Assembly: GCA_041906185.1 (NCBI GenBank) | Contig: JAYRJQ010000014.1 | Span: 94,290-158,289 of the forward strand | DNA length: 64,000 bases | From: Roseateles_B sp041906185 | Lineage (GTDB): Bacteria; Pseudomonadota; Gammaproteobacteria; Burkholderiales; Burkholderiaceae_C | Direction: 5' to 3' | Shown: piece by piece, positions 17,157 to 25,400 of the stretch | Layout: each line of letters begins with the position of its first letter | Position numbering within the stretch: the first letter of the stretch is position 1 | Translations under genes and position numbers: made by a program | The notes under the pieces: model-generated | Seen by the model: only the letters and a program-made list of their open reading frames with translations | Told to the model about the DNA's origin: nothing | Database searches by the model: none

Positions 17157-18107
17157 TCAGTGGATGCGGCGCGGGCCCTTGGCGGGCTCGTCCATCATCA
17201 GGTCGTGGCCGTGCTCGTGCTCGGCGGCGGCGCCGGGCTCGCCTTCCTCACCGGGCGGGAGGGCCCAGAAGAAGCGGTCCGGCACCACATTGCCCATGCC
17301 GGGGCGGAAGCCGGCGTCCAGGCTCTGGTCCAGGAAGGCCAGGGCCTCGCCGACGGCGGCGTGGATCTCCGCGCCGACCGACAGCAGGGCGGCCAGCGAG
17401 GCGGACAGCGTTTCGCCGGCGCCGATGAAGCTGACCTCGAAGCGCTCGAACTTCTCGCCGGTGATGGGGCCCTGTGAGTTGGCCAGCACGTTGTCCACGA
17501 ACTGGTTGGGCAGGGCGATGCCGGTCACCAGCACATGCTGGGCACCGTGCTCCGCGGCGGCCACGGCCAGCTCGCGCGGCGAGGCCGGGCGGCCGGCGTC
17601 CCAGTCGGGCAGCAGGAAGTCGGTGAGGGTCTTGTGGTTGCCCACGAGCACCTGCGTCTGGGGCAGGATCAGCTCGCGGAAGCTGTCGCAGTAGCTCTGC
17701 TGCTGCTCCTCGTCCAGCCAGCTGATCGAGGGCATGTAGGCCACCAGGGGCACGTCCGGGTAGTCCGACAGCACCTCGGCCACGGCGCTCACGCCCTCGG
17801 CGCTGCCCAGGAAGCCGACCTTCCAGGCGGCCACCGGCACGTCCTCCAGCACCGAGCGGGCCTGCTCGACCAGCAGGTCGCTGTCGAGGGTCTGGTGCTC
17901 GAAGATCTCGGCAGTGTCCCGCAGCACGATGGCCGTGACCACCGGCAGCGCGTGGGCGCCCATGGCGGCGATGGTGGCGATGTCGCTCGCGATGCCCGTC
18001 GCCCCGGTGGGCTCGCTGGCATTGAAGCTCATCACGCAGGCCGGCGCCTGCGCTTCTTCGTCAGCCGCTGCGGCGTCCGGGGGGAGGGGGGTGGCGGGGC
18101 TGTTCAT
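17157..18107 (-). CDS. thiD: Hydroxymethylpyrimidine/phosphomethylpyrimidine kinase-like protein
   Basis: A 316-residue ribokinase-fold protein. MSFNASEPTGATGIASDI corresponds to the ThiD N-terminal GSDPSGGAGIQADI motif, and FIGAGETLSASLAALLSVG to the ATP/anion-hole segment, where well-studied ThiD proteins have GTGC and sugar kinases have GAGD. The match is therefore diverged at both sites. The N- and C-termini (Ala/Pro-rich start; His/Glu-rich HEHGHD tail) are extensions. It heads the minus-strand unit with hemL and diverges from the rubredoxin gene, an order I recall from other Burkholderiales. A role in thiamine salvage is likely but not certain. Confidence 0.8.
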   Translation of the reverse strand: MNSPATPLPPDAAAADEEAQAPACVMSFNASEPTGATGIASDIATIAAMGAHALPVVTAIVLRDTAEIFEHQTLDSDLLVEQARSVLEDVPVAAWKVGFLGSAEGVSAVAEVLSDYPDVPLVAYMPSISWLDEEQQQSYCDSFRELILPQTQVLVGNHKTLTDFLLPDWDAGRPASPRELAVAAAEHGAQHVLVTGIALPNQFVDNVLANSQGPITGEKFERFEVSFIGAGETLSASLAALLSVGAEIHAAVGEALAFLDQSLDAGFRPGMGNVVPDRFFWALPPGEEGEPGAAAEHEHGHDLMMDEPAKGPRRIH

Positions 18108-18283
18108 GGTGGAGCGGGAGGGTCAGGCGGCGCCTGAAGGTGACCGGGCAACGATGCGATCGGACGGGTGCTTCGGCAATAGTGCGCGGAATTCTCGGCT
18201 CGTCCGCCCTTGTGCGGATAAGCCCCGAGTCTCCTGTTGCATCTGTGCCTATATGCTCCGCGAGAACGTCCGGGGGGCGTGGC

Positions 18284-18289
18284 TACAAT
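18284..18289 (+). promoter_or_regulatory. Candidate -10 box (TACAAT) for the rubredoxin-pil unit
   Basis: TACAAT in the 217-bp divergent gap between thiD (minus) and rubredoxin (plus), 35 bases before the GTG at 18325. This would give a leader of about 28 bases. No -35 consensus is evident. Confidence 0.4.
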
Positions 18290-18324
18290 CTTTCGTCGCA
18301 TTGTAGTGAGCAAAGAACTGTATC

Positions 18325-18498
18325 GTGAGCGAAGCAAGTACCTGGATGTGCCTGATCTGCGGCTGGATGTATGACGAAGCCGCAGGCGATCCCGAGCATG
18401 GCATTGCCCCTGGCACCGCCTGGGCAGACGTGGACATGAACTGGACCTGTCCCGAGTGCGGTGCTCGCAAGGAAGACTTCGAGATGGTCCGCATCTGA
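18325..18498 (+). CDS. Rubredoxin
   Basis: A 57-residue iron protein starting at GTG 18325, with the reading M-S-E-A-S-T-W-M-C-L-I-C. The four iron ligands are two CxxC pairs: Cys9/Cys12 in CLICG and Cys42/Cys45 in CPECG, each followed by Gly as in all rubredoxins. The aromatic core (Trp, Tyr, Trp, Phe) is present. Rubredoxins shuttle single electrons in the cytosol, for example to alkane hydroxylases or in oxygen-stress defence; the partner here is unknown. It is 74 bases upstream of pilG, an arrangement I recall from other Burkholderiales. Confidence 0.93.
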   Translation: MSEASTWMCLICGWMYDEAAGDPEHGIAPGTAWADVDMNWTCPECGARKEDFEMVRI

Positions 18499-18572
18499 CG
18501 GGCAGGCCCGCCGGACTGACAAGACAAATGCACGCTGCAAGCGTGTTCCCCACCTCTGAAGGAGTAGCTGGG

Positions 18573-18974
18573 TTGGACGGGAAAGCGCAAGAAGGCAAGA
18601 CGGCCGCAACCAAGGTGCTGGTCATCGATGACAGCAACACCATTCGTCGCAGCGCCGAGATCTTTCTCAAGCAGGGCGGTCACGAGGTCGTGCTGGCGGA
18701 GGACGGCTTCGACGCCCTCTCCAAGCTGAGCGACTACCAGCCGGACCTGGTGTTCTGTGACATCCTGATGCCGCGGCTTGATGGCTATCAGACCTGCGCC
18801 ATCATCAAGCGCAATCCGCAGTTCGCGCATGTGCCGGTGATCATGCTGTCCTCCAAGGACGGCCTGTTCGACAAGGCGCGCGGCCGCATGGTGGGCTCGC
18901 AGGACTACCTCACCAAACCATTCACCAAGGATCAACTGCTGCAGGCGGTGCAACAGCACCGCTCGCAGTCCTGA
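18573..18974 (+). CDS. pilG: Response regulator PilG (twitching motility)
   Basis: A single CheY-like receiver domain. With TTG 18573 as start it has 133 residues: the acidic pair IDDS (about 18-21), the phosphorylated Asp63 in FCDILMP, a Ser/Thr in MLSS and Lys in TKPF. PilG is a CheY-like output of the Chp system that promotes pilus extension. TTG 18573 is preferred because AAGGAG (18559-18564) lies eight bases before it; an in-frame ATG at 18528 has no ribosome site and would add 15 unlikely residues. First of the pilGHIJ-chpA genes. Confidence 0.9.
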   Translation: MDGKAQEGKTAATKVLVIDDSNTIRRSAEIFLKQGGHEVVLAEDGFDALSKLSDYQPDLVFCDILMPRLDGYQTCAIIKRNPQFAHVPVIMLSSKDGLFDKARGRMVGSQDYLTKPFTKDQLLQAVQQHRSQS

Positions 18975-19048
18975 GCCGCCGGGTCGGCACCGGGCGCTGC
19001 TGACATCGGACGCGGCCCCCACCACCCCCTGCCCAGCAAGGAGCTTGC

Positions 19049-19426
19049 ATGACTATCGAAAAAATTCTGCTGGTCGACGATTCCAAGACCGAACTGCATC
19101 ACCTGAGCGAGATGCTGACGAAGCGCGGCTACGCCGTGCGCACCGCCGAGAACGGCGAGGAAGCCATGAAGCGCCTCGAGGAAGAGGTGCCGCACCTGAT
19201 CCTCATGGACGTCGTGATGCCCGGCCAGAACGGCTTCCAGCTGACCCGCGCCATCACCCGCGACCCGCGCTTCCAGCACGTGCCGGTGATCATGTGCACG
19301 AGCAAGAACCAGGAAACCGACAAGGTCTGGGGCATGCGCCAGGGGGCTTCCGACTACGTGGTCAAGCCCGTCAAGTCCGACGAGCTGATCGCCAAGATCA
19401 AGGCGCTCGAAAGCGCCAAGGGCTGA
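19049..19426 (+). CDS. pilH: Response regulator PilH (twitching motility)
   Basis: A 125-residue stand-alone receiver domain with LLVDDSKTE, phospho-accepting Asp54 in LMDVVMPG, the Thr of MCTSKN and Lys in VVKPVKS. It is the second CheY-like protein of the Chp system; in Pseudomonas PilH favours pilus retraction or acts as a phosphate sink for the kinase. AAGGAG lies eight bases upstream of ATG 19049. It is followed after six bases by pilI, indicating tight co-transcription. Confidence 0.93.
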   Translation: MTIEKILLVDDSKTELHHLSEMLTKRGYAVRTAENGEEAMKRLEEEVPHLILMDVVMPGQNGFQLTRAITRDPRFQHVPVIMCTSKNQETDKVWGMRQGASDYVVKPVKSDELIAKIKALESAKG

Positions 19427-19432
19427 CGCAAC

Positions 19433-19963
19433 ATGGCCAACAAGCAAGCCCTGCGGGAACTGCAGCAGCGCCTGGCGCAGCGGATGCAGGCGGCGCGGGA
19501 ACAGACCAACAGCGCCAGCTGGCTGGCCGTCGAGGTGGCGGGGCACGCCATGCTGTTCTCCTTGAAGCAGGCCGCCGAGATCTTCTCGCCCGTGCCGCTC
19601 AAGACCGTGCCCTACGCCCAGCCCTGGATGCTGGGCGTGGCCAATCTGCGCGGGGGCTTGCACACGGTCGTGGACCTGGCGGCCTTCCTCGGTGCCCGTG
19701 AGCCCGGGACCCGCCTGGATGCCAACCAGTCGCGTTTCGTGGCCATCAATTCCGATCTGAACATCAACTGCGCCCTGCTGGTCGACCGCCTGCTGGGCCT
19801 GCGTTCGGACGAGCAGCTGAGTCCCGATCCCGATGCAGGCGAGGCGGGCGCGCAGCCCCGTTTCGCCGGGGCGCGCCTCAAGGACGAGCACGGCCGCAGC
19901 TGGCAGGTGCTCGACCTCGAGGCCCTGTCCAAGCACGAACAATTCCTGCGCATCGTCGCCTAA
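19433..19963 (+). CDS. pilI: CheW-like coupling protein PilI
   Basis: A 176-residue CheW-domain protein that would link the PilJ receptor to the ChpA kinase. It has the pattern WLAVEVAGHAMLFSLKQAAEIFSP, then WMLGVANLRGGLHTVVDLAAFLG, which is the CheW beta-barrel core with the receptor-contacting NLRG motif. A short N-terminal helix rich in Gln and Arg precedes it. It lies between pilH and pilJ, 72 bases before pilJ. Confidence 0.92.
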   Translation: MANKQALRELQQRLAQRMQAAREQTNSASWLAVEVAGHAMLFSLKQAAEIFSPVPLKTVPYAQPWMLGVANLRGGLHTVVDLAAFLGAREPGTRLDANQSRFVAINSDLNINCALLVDRLLGLRSDEQLSPDPDAGEAGAQPRFAGARLKDEHGRSWQVLDLEALSKHEQFLRIVA

Positions 19964-20035
19964 ACCTGCATGCGACGGCCGAACGCGAGACGGCCGCGCG
20001 TCATTCACGCTATCTAACAGACGTCAGAGGGTCAG

Positions 20036-22375
20036 ATGAGCTTCCTGGACAAGATCAAGAGCATGGGCAAGCAAGAGGGTGAGCACGCACCCGAAGGGCT
20101 CCACGACGCCGCGCCGGAGGCTCAGGCCTCCATCATCGAAGGGGCTGAAACGGTCCAGGTCGAGGCGCATCCGGCCGATGTGTCCATCATCTCGGAGGCC
20201 ACGCCGACCGCCGAGCAGGCGGCTCCCGCCAGCGAGTACACCGAGGGCGCGAGCAGCACCACCTTCGGCCAGACCACGACCTTCGGCAACACGCAGGCTG
20301 CTGACCCCGCCGCCGCCCTGACGGCCGTGGCCGCCGCCGCTGCCGCCGACCGCGTCAAGCGCCAGCGCACCCTGACCGCCCTGGTGGCGGTGGGCCTCGT
20401 GGGCACCGCCGCGACGGTCGGTCTGAACGTCTGGAACAGCGCCCGGACTGCCGCGCAGGTGCGGGCTTCCGGTCAGGCCATGATGCAGTCGCAGCGTCTT
20501 GCCAAGGCCGTGTCGACCGCCACGATGGGCAACACCCAGGCCTTCGCCGAACTGCGCGAGAGCTCCTCGGTGCTGAGCGGCATCGCCAACAACCTCCGCA
20601 CCGGCGAAGGTGAACTGGCCAAGGCCTCGGGCGATGCCCTGCAGACCCTGGAGAACCTCGCCCCGAAGATCGCCCTGGCCGAGAAGAACGCCAAGCTGGT
20701 GCTGGGCCAGGAAAAGATCCTGACGCAGGTGGGCGCCGCCTTGCGCACCATTAACCGTCAGTCGTCCGACCTGCTGGAAAGCGCCGAGGCCGTGTCCTCG
20801 CTGGCCCTGCAGCAGAACAGCTCCTCCGTCGAGATCGCGGCGGTGGGCCAGATGGTGATGCTGACCCAGCGCATCGGCAAGAGCGCCAACGAATTCCTGA
20901 CGCAGGAAGGCGTGAACGCCGAGGCCGTGTTCCTGCTGGGCAAGGACCTGAACACCTTCCGCGAAATCAACGAGGCCCTGCTCAAGGGCAACTCGGAACT
21001 GGGCCTGAAGGCCGTGAGCAACCCCCAGATGCGCGAGCGTCTGGCCTCGCTGCTGAAGCAGTTCGAGGAGACCCGCAACCAGGCGTCCGCGATTCTGAGC
21101 AACATGCCCGGTCTGGCCTCCGCCCGTGAGGCGCAGGCCGCGATCCTGGCCGACAGCGAACCGCTGCGAAAGGGCCTGGACCAAGCCGGTCAGCAGCTGG
21201 AGGCTTCCGGCGGTACGAGCCCGCTGATGCTGCTGCTGATGGCCGGCTCCCTCGTGGCGCTGGTGGTCGGCGCAGTCGGCTTCCTGCGACTGTATGTGGC
21301 TGAACAGGCTCACCGGACCGCGATGGCTGAAGAGCAGCGCAAGCTGGCCGAGCAGCAGGAGCAGGAGGCCAAGCGCGTCAATGACGCCAACCAGGCCGCC
21401 ATTCTGCGACTGATGAACGAACTGCAGTCGGTCGCTGAAGGTGACTTGACGCAACAGGCCACGGTGACGGAAGACATCACGGGCGCCATCGCCGACTCGG
21501 TGAACTACACGGTGGAAGAGCTGCGCAACCTGGTGACCCAGGTGCAGTCCACGGCGGCACGGGTGACGGAAACGACCGGCCAGGTCGACCAGACCTCGAC
21601 CGAGCTGCTGGCGGCCTCGACCGAACAGCTGCATGAGATCCGCGCCACCGGCGAGGCCGTGCTGCAGATGGCCGAGCGCATCAACCAGGTGTCCTCGCAA
21701 GCGCAGCAGACCGCTGAGGTGGCCCGCCAGTCGCGTGAAGCGGCCGAGCAGGGCAAGCAGGCGATGGAGAACAACATCGGCGGTATGAACCAGATCCGCG
21801 AGCACATCCAGGAAACCTCCAAGCGCATCAAGCGCCTGGGCGAGTCCTCGCAGGAAATTGGCGAAATTACCGAGCTGATCTCGGACATTACCGAGCAGAC
21901 GAACGTGCTGGCACTGAACGCCGCCATCCAGGCCGCGTCCGCCGGTGAAGCCGGTCGCGGCTTCTCGGTGGTGGCGGAAGAAGTGCAGCGCCTGGCAGAA
22001 CGCTCCGGCGATGCAACGCGCCGGATTGCCGCGCTGGTGAAGACCATTCAGACCGACACCCAGGATGCCGTGGCCGCCATGGAGCGCTCCACGCTCGGGG
22101 TGGTGCAGGGTACCAAGCTGTCCGATGCCGCCGGCCACGCGCTGGAGGAGATCAACGAGGTGTCCCGCCGCCTGGATGAACTGATCGCCCGAATCTCCGA
22201 GTCCGCCGTGAACGAAGCCCGTTCCGCGAACGACGTGGCGTCCAACATCCAGCACATCTTTGCCGTGACCGAGCAGACGGGTGAGGGCACGCGCTCCACC
22301 GCCCAGATGGTGCACGAGCTGTCGCGTTCCGCCGAAGCTCTGAAGCAGTCGGTGTCGCGATTCAAGGTCGAGTGA
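20036..22375 (+). CDS. pilJ: Methyl-accepting chemoreceptor PilJ of the Pil-Chp system
   Basis: A 779-residue transmembrane receptor. It has an unusually long cytoplasmic N-terminus (about 110 residues, rich in Ala, Glu, Thr), a first membrane helix at about 112-133, a periplasmic PilJ-type double four-helix sensor (about 134-395), a second helix (about 397-421), a HAMP linker, and a signalling coiled coil. The hairpin tip includes ITEQTNVLALNAAIQAA with GEAGRGFSVVAEEVQRLAE. PilJ senses surface contact and pilus state in Pseudomonas. Pseudomonas PilJ is, as I recall, about 680 residues and lacks this N-terminal extension. Alternative internal starts exist, but the ribosome site AGAGGG lies just before ATG 20036. 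Confidence 0.93.
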   Translation: MSFLDKIKSMGKQEGEHAPEGLHDAAPEAQASIIEGAETVQVEAHPADVSIISEATPTAEQAAPASEYTEGASSTTFGQTTTFGNTQAADPAAALTAVAAAAAADRVKRQRTLTALVAVGLVGTAATVGLNVWNSARTAAQVRASGQAMMQSQRLAKAVSTATMGNTQAFAELRESSSVLSGIANNLRTGEGELAKASGDALQTLENLAPKIALAEKNAKLVLGQEKILTQVGAALRTINRQSSDLLESAEAVSSLALQQNSSSVEIAAVGQMVMLTQRIGKSANEFLTQEGVNAEAVFLLGKDLNTFREINEALLKGNSELGLKAVSNPQMRERLASLLKQFEETRNQASAILSNMPGLASAREAQAAILADSEPLRKGLDQAGQQLEASGGTSPLMLLLMAGSLVALVVGAVGFLRLYVAEQAHRTAMAEEQRKLAEQQEQEAKRVNDANQAAILRLMNELQSVAEGDLTQQATVTEDITGAIADSVNYTVEELRNLVTQVQSTAARVTETTGQVDQTSTELLAASTEQLHEIRATGEAVLQMAERINQVSSQAQQTAEVARQSREAAEQGKQAMENNIGGMNQIREHIQETSKRIKRLGESSQEIGEITELISDITEQTNVLALNAAIQAASAGEAGRGFSVVAEEVQRLAERSGDATRRIAALVKTIQTDTQDAVAAMERSTLGVVQGTKLSDAAGHALEEINEVSRRLDELIARISESAVNEARSANDVASNIQHIFAVTEQTGEGTRSTAQMVHELSRSAEALKQSVSRFKVE

Positions 22376-22425
22376 TCGTCCTTCAGCCCATAGCAACAAA
22401 ACAGATCTAGAAGGCAAGACCCGGC

Positions 22426-25400
22426 ATGGATTTCCCGCGCGATTCCGAGTTCCCCGCGGACCTCAGCCCCCTGGCCTGGGTGCAGGAGGAATTGCGCCGC
22501 TCCCTGGAGTCAGTGCACAAGACCTTGCGCCGTGTGCTGCGTGACAACGAGAGCCGCAGCACCCTGATGCTCGGCGGCGAGCCCCAGGGCCCGCACCAAC
22601 TGGTGGAGGCCGCTGCGGCGCAGTTGCACCAGCTGGTGGGCGTGGTGTCCGTGGTGGGTCTGCCGGCCGGCGCCAAGCTGCTGGGCGCCAGTGAGCGTGC
22701 GCTGCGTCATCTGGCGACCGCCCCGCAGAACCTGGACCTGCATGCCGTGGAAGCCGTCGAGCGCGCCCATTTCGCGCTGCTGGCCCTGATCACCCGCATG
22801 CTGGCGGGCAATGCCGTCTCCACGCTGGCGCTGTTCCCGTCCTACCGCGAGCTCTCGGAGCTGGCGCAGGCCGAGCGCGTGCATCCGGCCGATCTGTGGC
22901 ACCACGAATGGACCTGGCGCGAAGTGCCGGGCTTCCCGCCGGTTTCGGGCCTGCGCCCGGATGCGGTGCGCAATGTCTTCGAGTCCGCCCTGCTCAAGCA
23001 GATGCGCGCGCCGGCGCCGAGCCACGCCCGCCTTCTGAGCGAGCTGTGTGCGGGCCTCGGCGCCTCCGCGGCTGACCAGCAGTCGCGGACCCTGTGGCAG
23101 CTGGCCTCGGCCCAGTTCGAGGCCCAGGCCCAGGGCCTGCTGCAAACCGACAACTACGCCAAGCGCCTCGGCTCGCGCCTGCTGTCCCAGCTGCGTGCCG
23201 GCAGCTCGGGCGAGGTGAGCGTCTCCGACCGCCTCGGCCAGGATCTGCTGTTCTTCTGCGCCCAGGCCCGCCTGCCCGCGCAAGCCAGCCAGGCGCCGCG
23301 TCTGAACGCGGTGCGTGCCGCCTACCACCTCGAATCGGCCGCGACCGGCAACTACGAGGACCAGAGCCTCGGCCGCATCGACCCGAACTGGGTGGCGCAG
23401 GCCAAGCGTCGCGTGCACGCCGCCAAGGAGGGCTGGTCCTCCGCCGCCGAGGGTGAATCGCACCGCCTGGCGAGCCTCAGCGAGCAGTTCGCCGCCTTGT
23501 CCGAATCCCTTGGTCAGCTCTTCCCCGAAGGCGCTGTGCTCGGCGAGGTGCTGCAGCGCGCGGTCGTCGCGACGCTGCGCTCGAACCAGCCGCCCGCGCC
23601 GCACCTGGCCATGGAAGTGGCCACGGCCATCCTGTACATCGAGGCCGCACTCGAGGATGCCGCCTTCGACCAGCCCGAGCAGGCCGAGCGCGTGCGCTCC
23701 CTGGCACGGCGCGTGTCGTCGGTGGCCCGTGGCGAGGCGCCCGAGGAACTCGAAGCCTGGATGGAGGATCTGTACCGCCGCGTCTCCGACCGCCAGACGC
23801 TTGGCAGCGTCGTGCACGAGCTGCGCGCCAGCCTCACCGAGATCGAGCGCCAGATTGACGAGTACTTCCGCGACCCCGCCAAGCGCGAGGTCCTGATCCC
23901 GGTGCCGGGCCAGCTGCAGAGCATGCGCGGCGTGCTGAGCGTGCTGGGCATGGACCAGGCCGCGTCGGCCTGCGTGCGCATGCGCGACGAGATCGACGCG
24001 CTCGCCAGCACCGAGGTGGACCCGAGCCTGGCCGGCCCCAAGGAGATCTTCGATCGCCTGGCCAACAACCTGGGCGCCCTGGGCTTCCTCATCGACATGC
24101 TCAGCGTGCAGCCGCAGCTCGCCAAGCGCATGTTCCATTTCGACGAGGCGTCCGGCAGCCTGAACTCCGAGGTGCGTCGCCAGAAGAGCGCGCCCGTCGC
24201 GGTGCCGAATTCCTCCGACCTGCTCAGCCAGGTGCAGGCCGCCGCTGCCGCCGTGGCGTCCGGCGAGCTGCCGGCCGAGGACCTGGCCCGCAGCCTCGAG
24301 CTCATCGCGCTGCAGGCCCGTGCCGCGGACGAAACGTCCGTGGCCGAGGCCGCGCAGTCGGCCAAGCAGATGCTGGATGCGGCCCGTCCCGAGACCGTCG
24401 AGGGCGCCGCCGCCGCCCCGGCCGGTGCCGACGAGGCCCGCGCCCAGGCGGCGCAGTCCCTCAACGACCTGGTCGCCGCCCGCACGCCGGTGGTGCCGGA
24501 GCTGCCGCCCGTCAGCGCGCCCATCCCGGAGGATCCCGCCGCGCTGGATCAGGAGATGCTGGAGATCTTCCTGGCCGAGGCCGAGGAAGTCTGCCAGACC
24601 GCCCGCGAGGCCCTGCAGGCCCTGGGCGAGCAGAGCCAGAACCTGGAGCACATGACCACCGTGCGCCGGGCCTTCCACACGCTCAAGGGCAGCTCGCGCA
24701 TGGTCGGGCTGAACGAGTTCGGCGAAGCCGGCTGGGCCTGCGAGCAGCTGTACAACGCCCGTCTGTCCGACCAGAAGGGCGCCGACAAGGCGCTGCTGGA
24801 CTTCACGCACCAGGCCCTCGACTACTTCGACACCTGGGTGGCCGACATCGCCGCCCAGCGCTTCGGCCGCCACAGCGCAGCGCCGCTGCGCCAGAGCGCC
24901 GACGCCCTGCGTCTGCACGGCCAGTACCTGCCGCTCGCGGCCGTTGCGGCCGTTGCTGCGCAGGAGCCCGCCGCTGCTGCCGAGCCGGTGGCCGAGCTGG
25001 CCGTGCCCGTCCTCGACGCGATCGCGGACGTGCCGGCCGAACTGCCGCCCGGCTTTGCCGTCACCGAAATCAATGGCGCCCTGCCGGATGAGGCTGCCGG
25101 TGCACTGCCCGAACTGAGTCTCGACATCCCCGAGCTTGCCGCGCCGGTGGCCGAGATCACGCCGGTGGTCGAGGCGATCGAGATGCCGCTGGAGATGCCG
25201 GCCGAGCTGCCCGTGGAGCCGACGGCCGAATTGCCGACCGAATTGCCGACCGAAGTGCCGGAACTTGGCGAGGCCCTCTCGCTGGACGAGCTGCCCGAGC
25301 TGGGCGAAGTCATCGAGATGCCGGTCCTGGCCGACGAGGCCGTGGCCGCACCGGCCGACGAGCTGTCGCTGGATCTTTCGCTGGAGATGCCGGCCGCGAC

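Noticed and set aside
18528..18572. ATG 18528 as the start of pilG
   Set aside because: It has no ribosome site, while TTG 18573 has AAGGAG eight bases upstream and gives the usual length.
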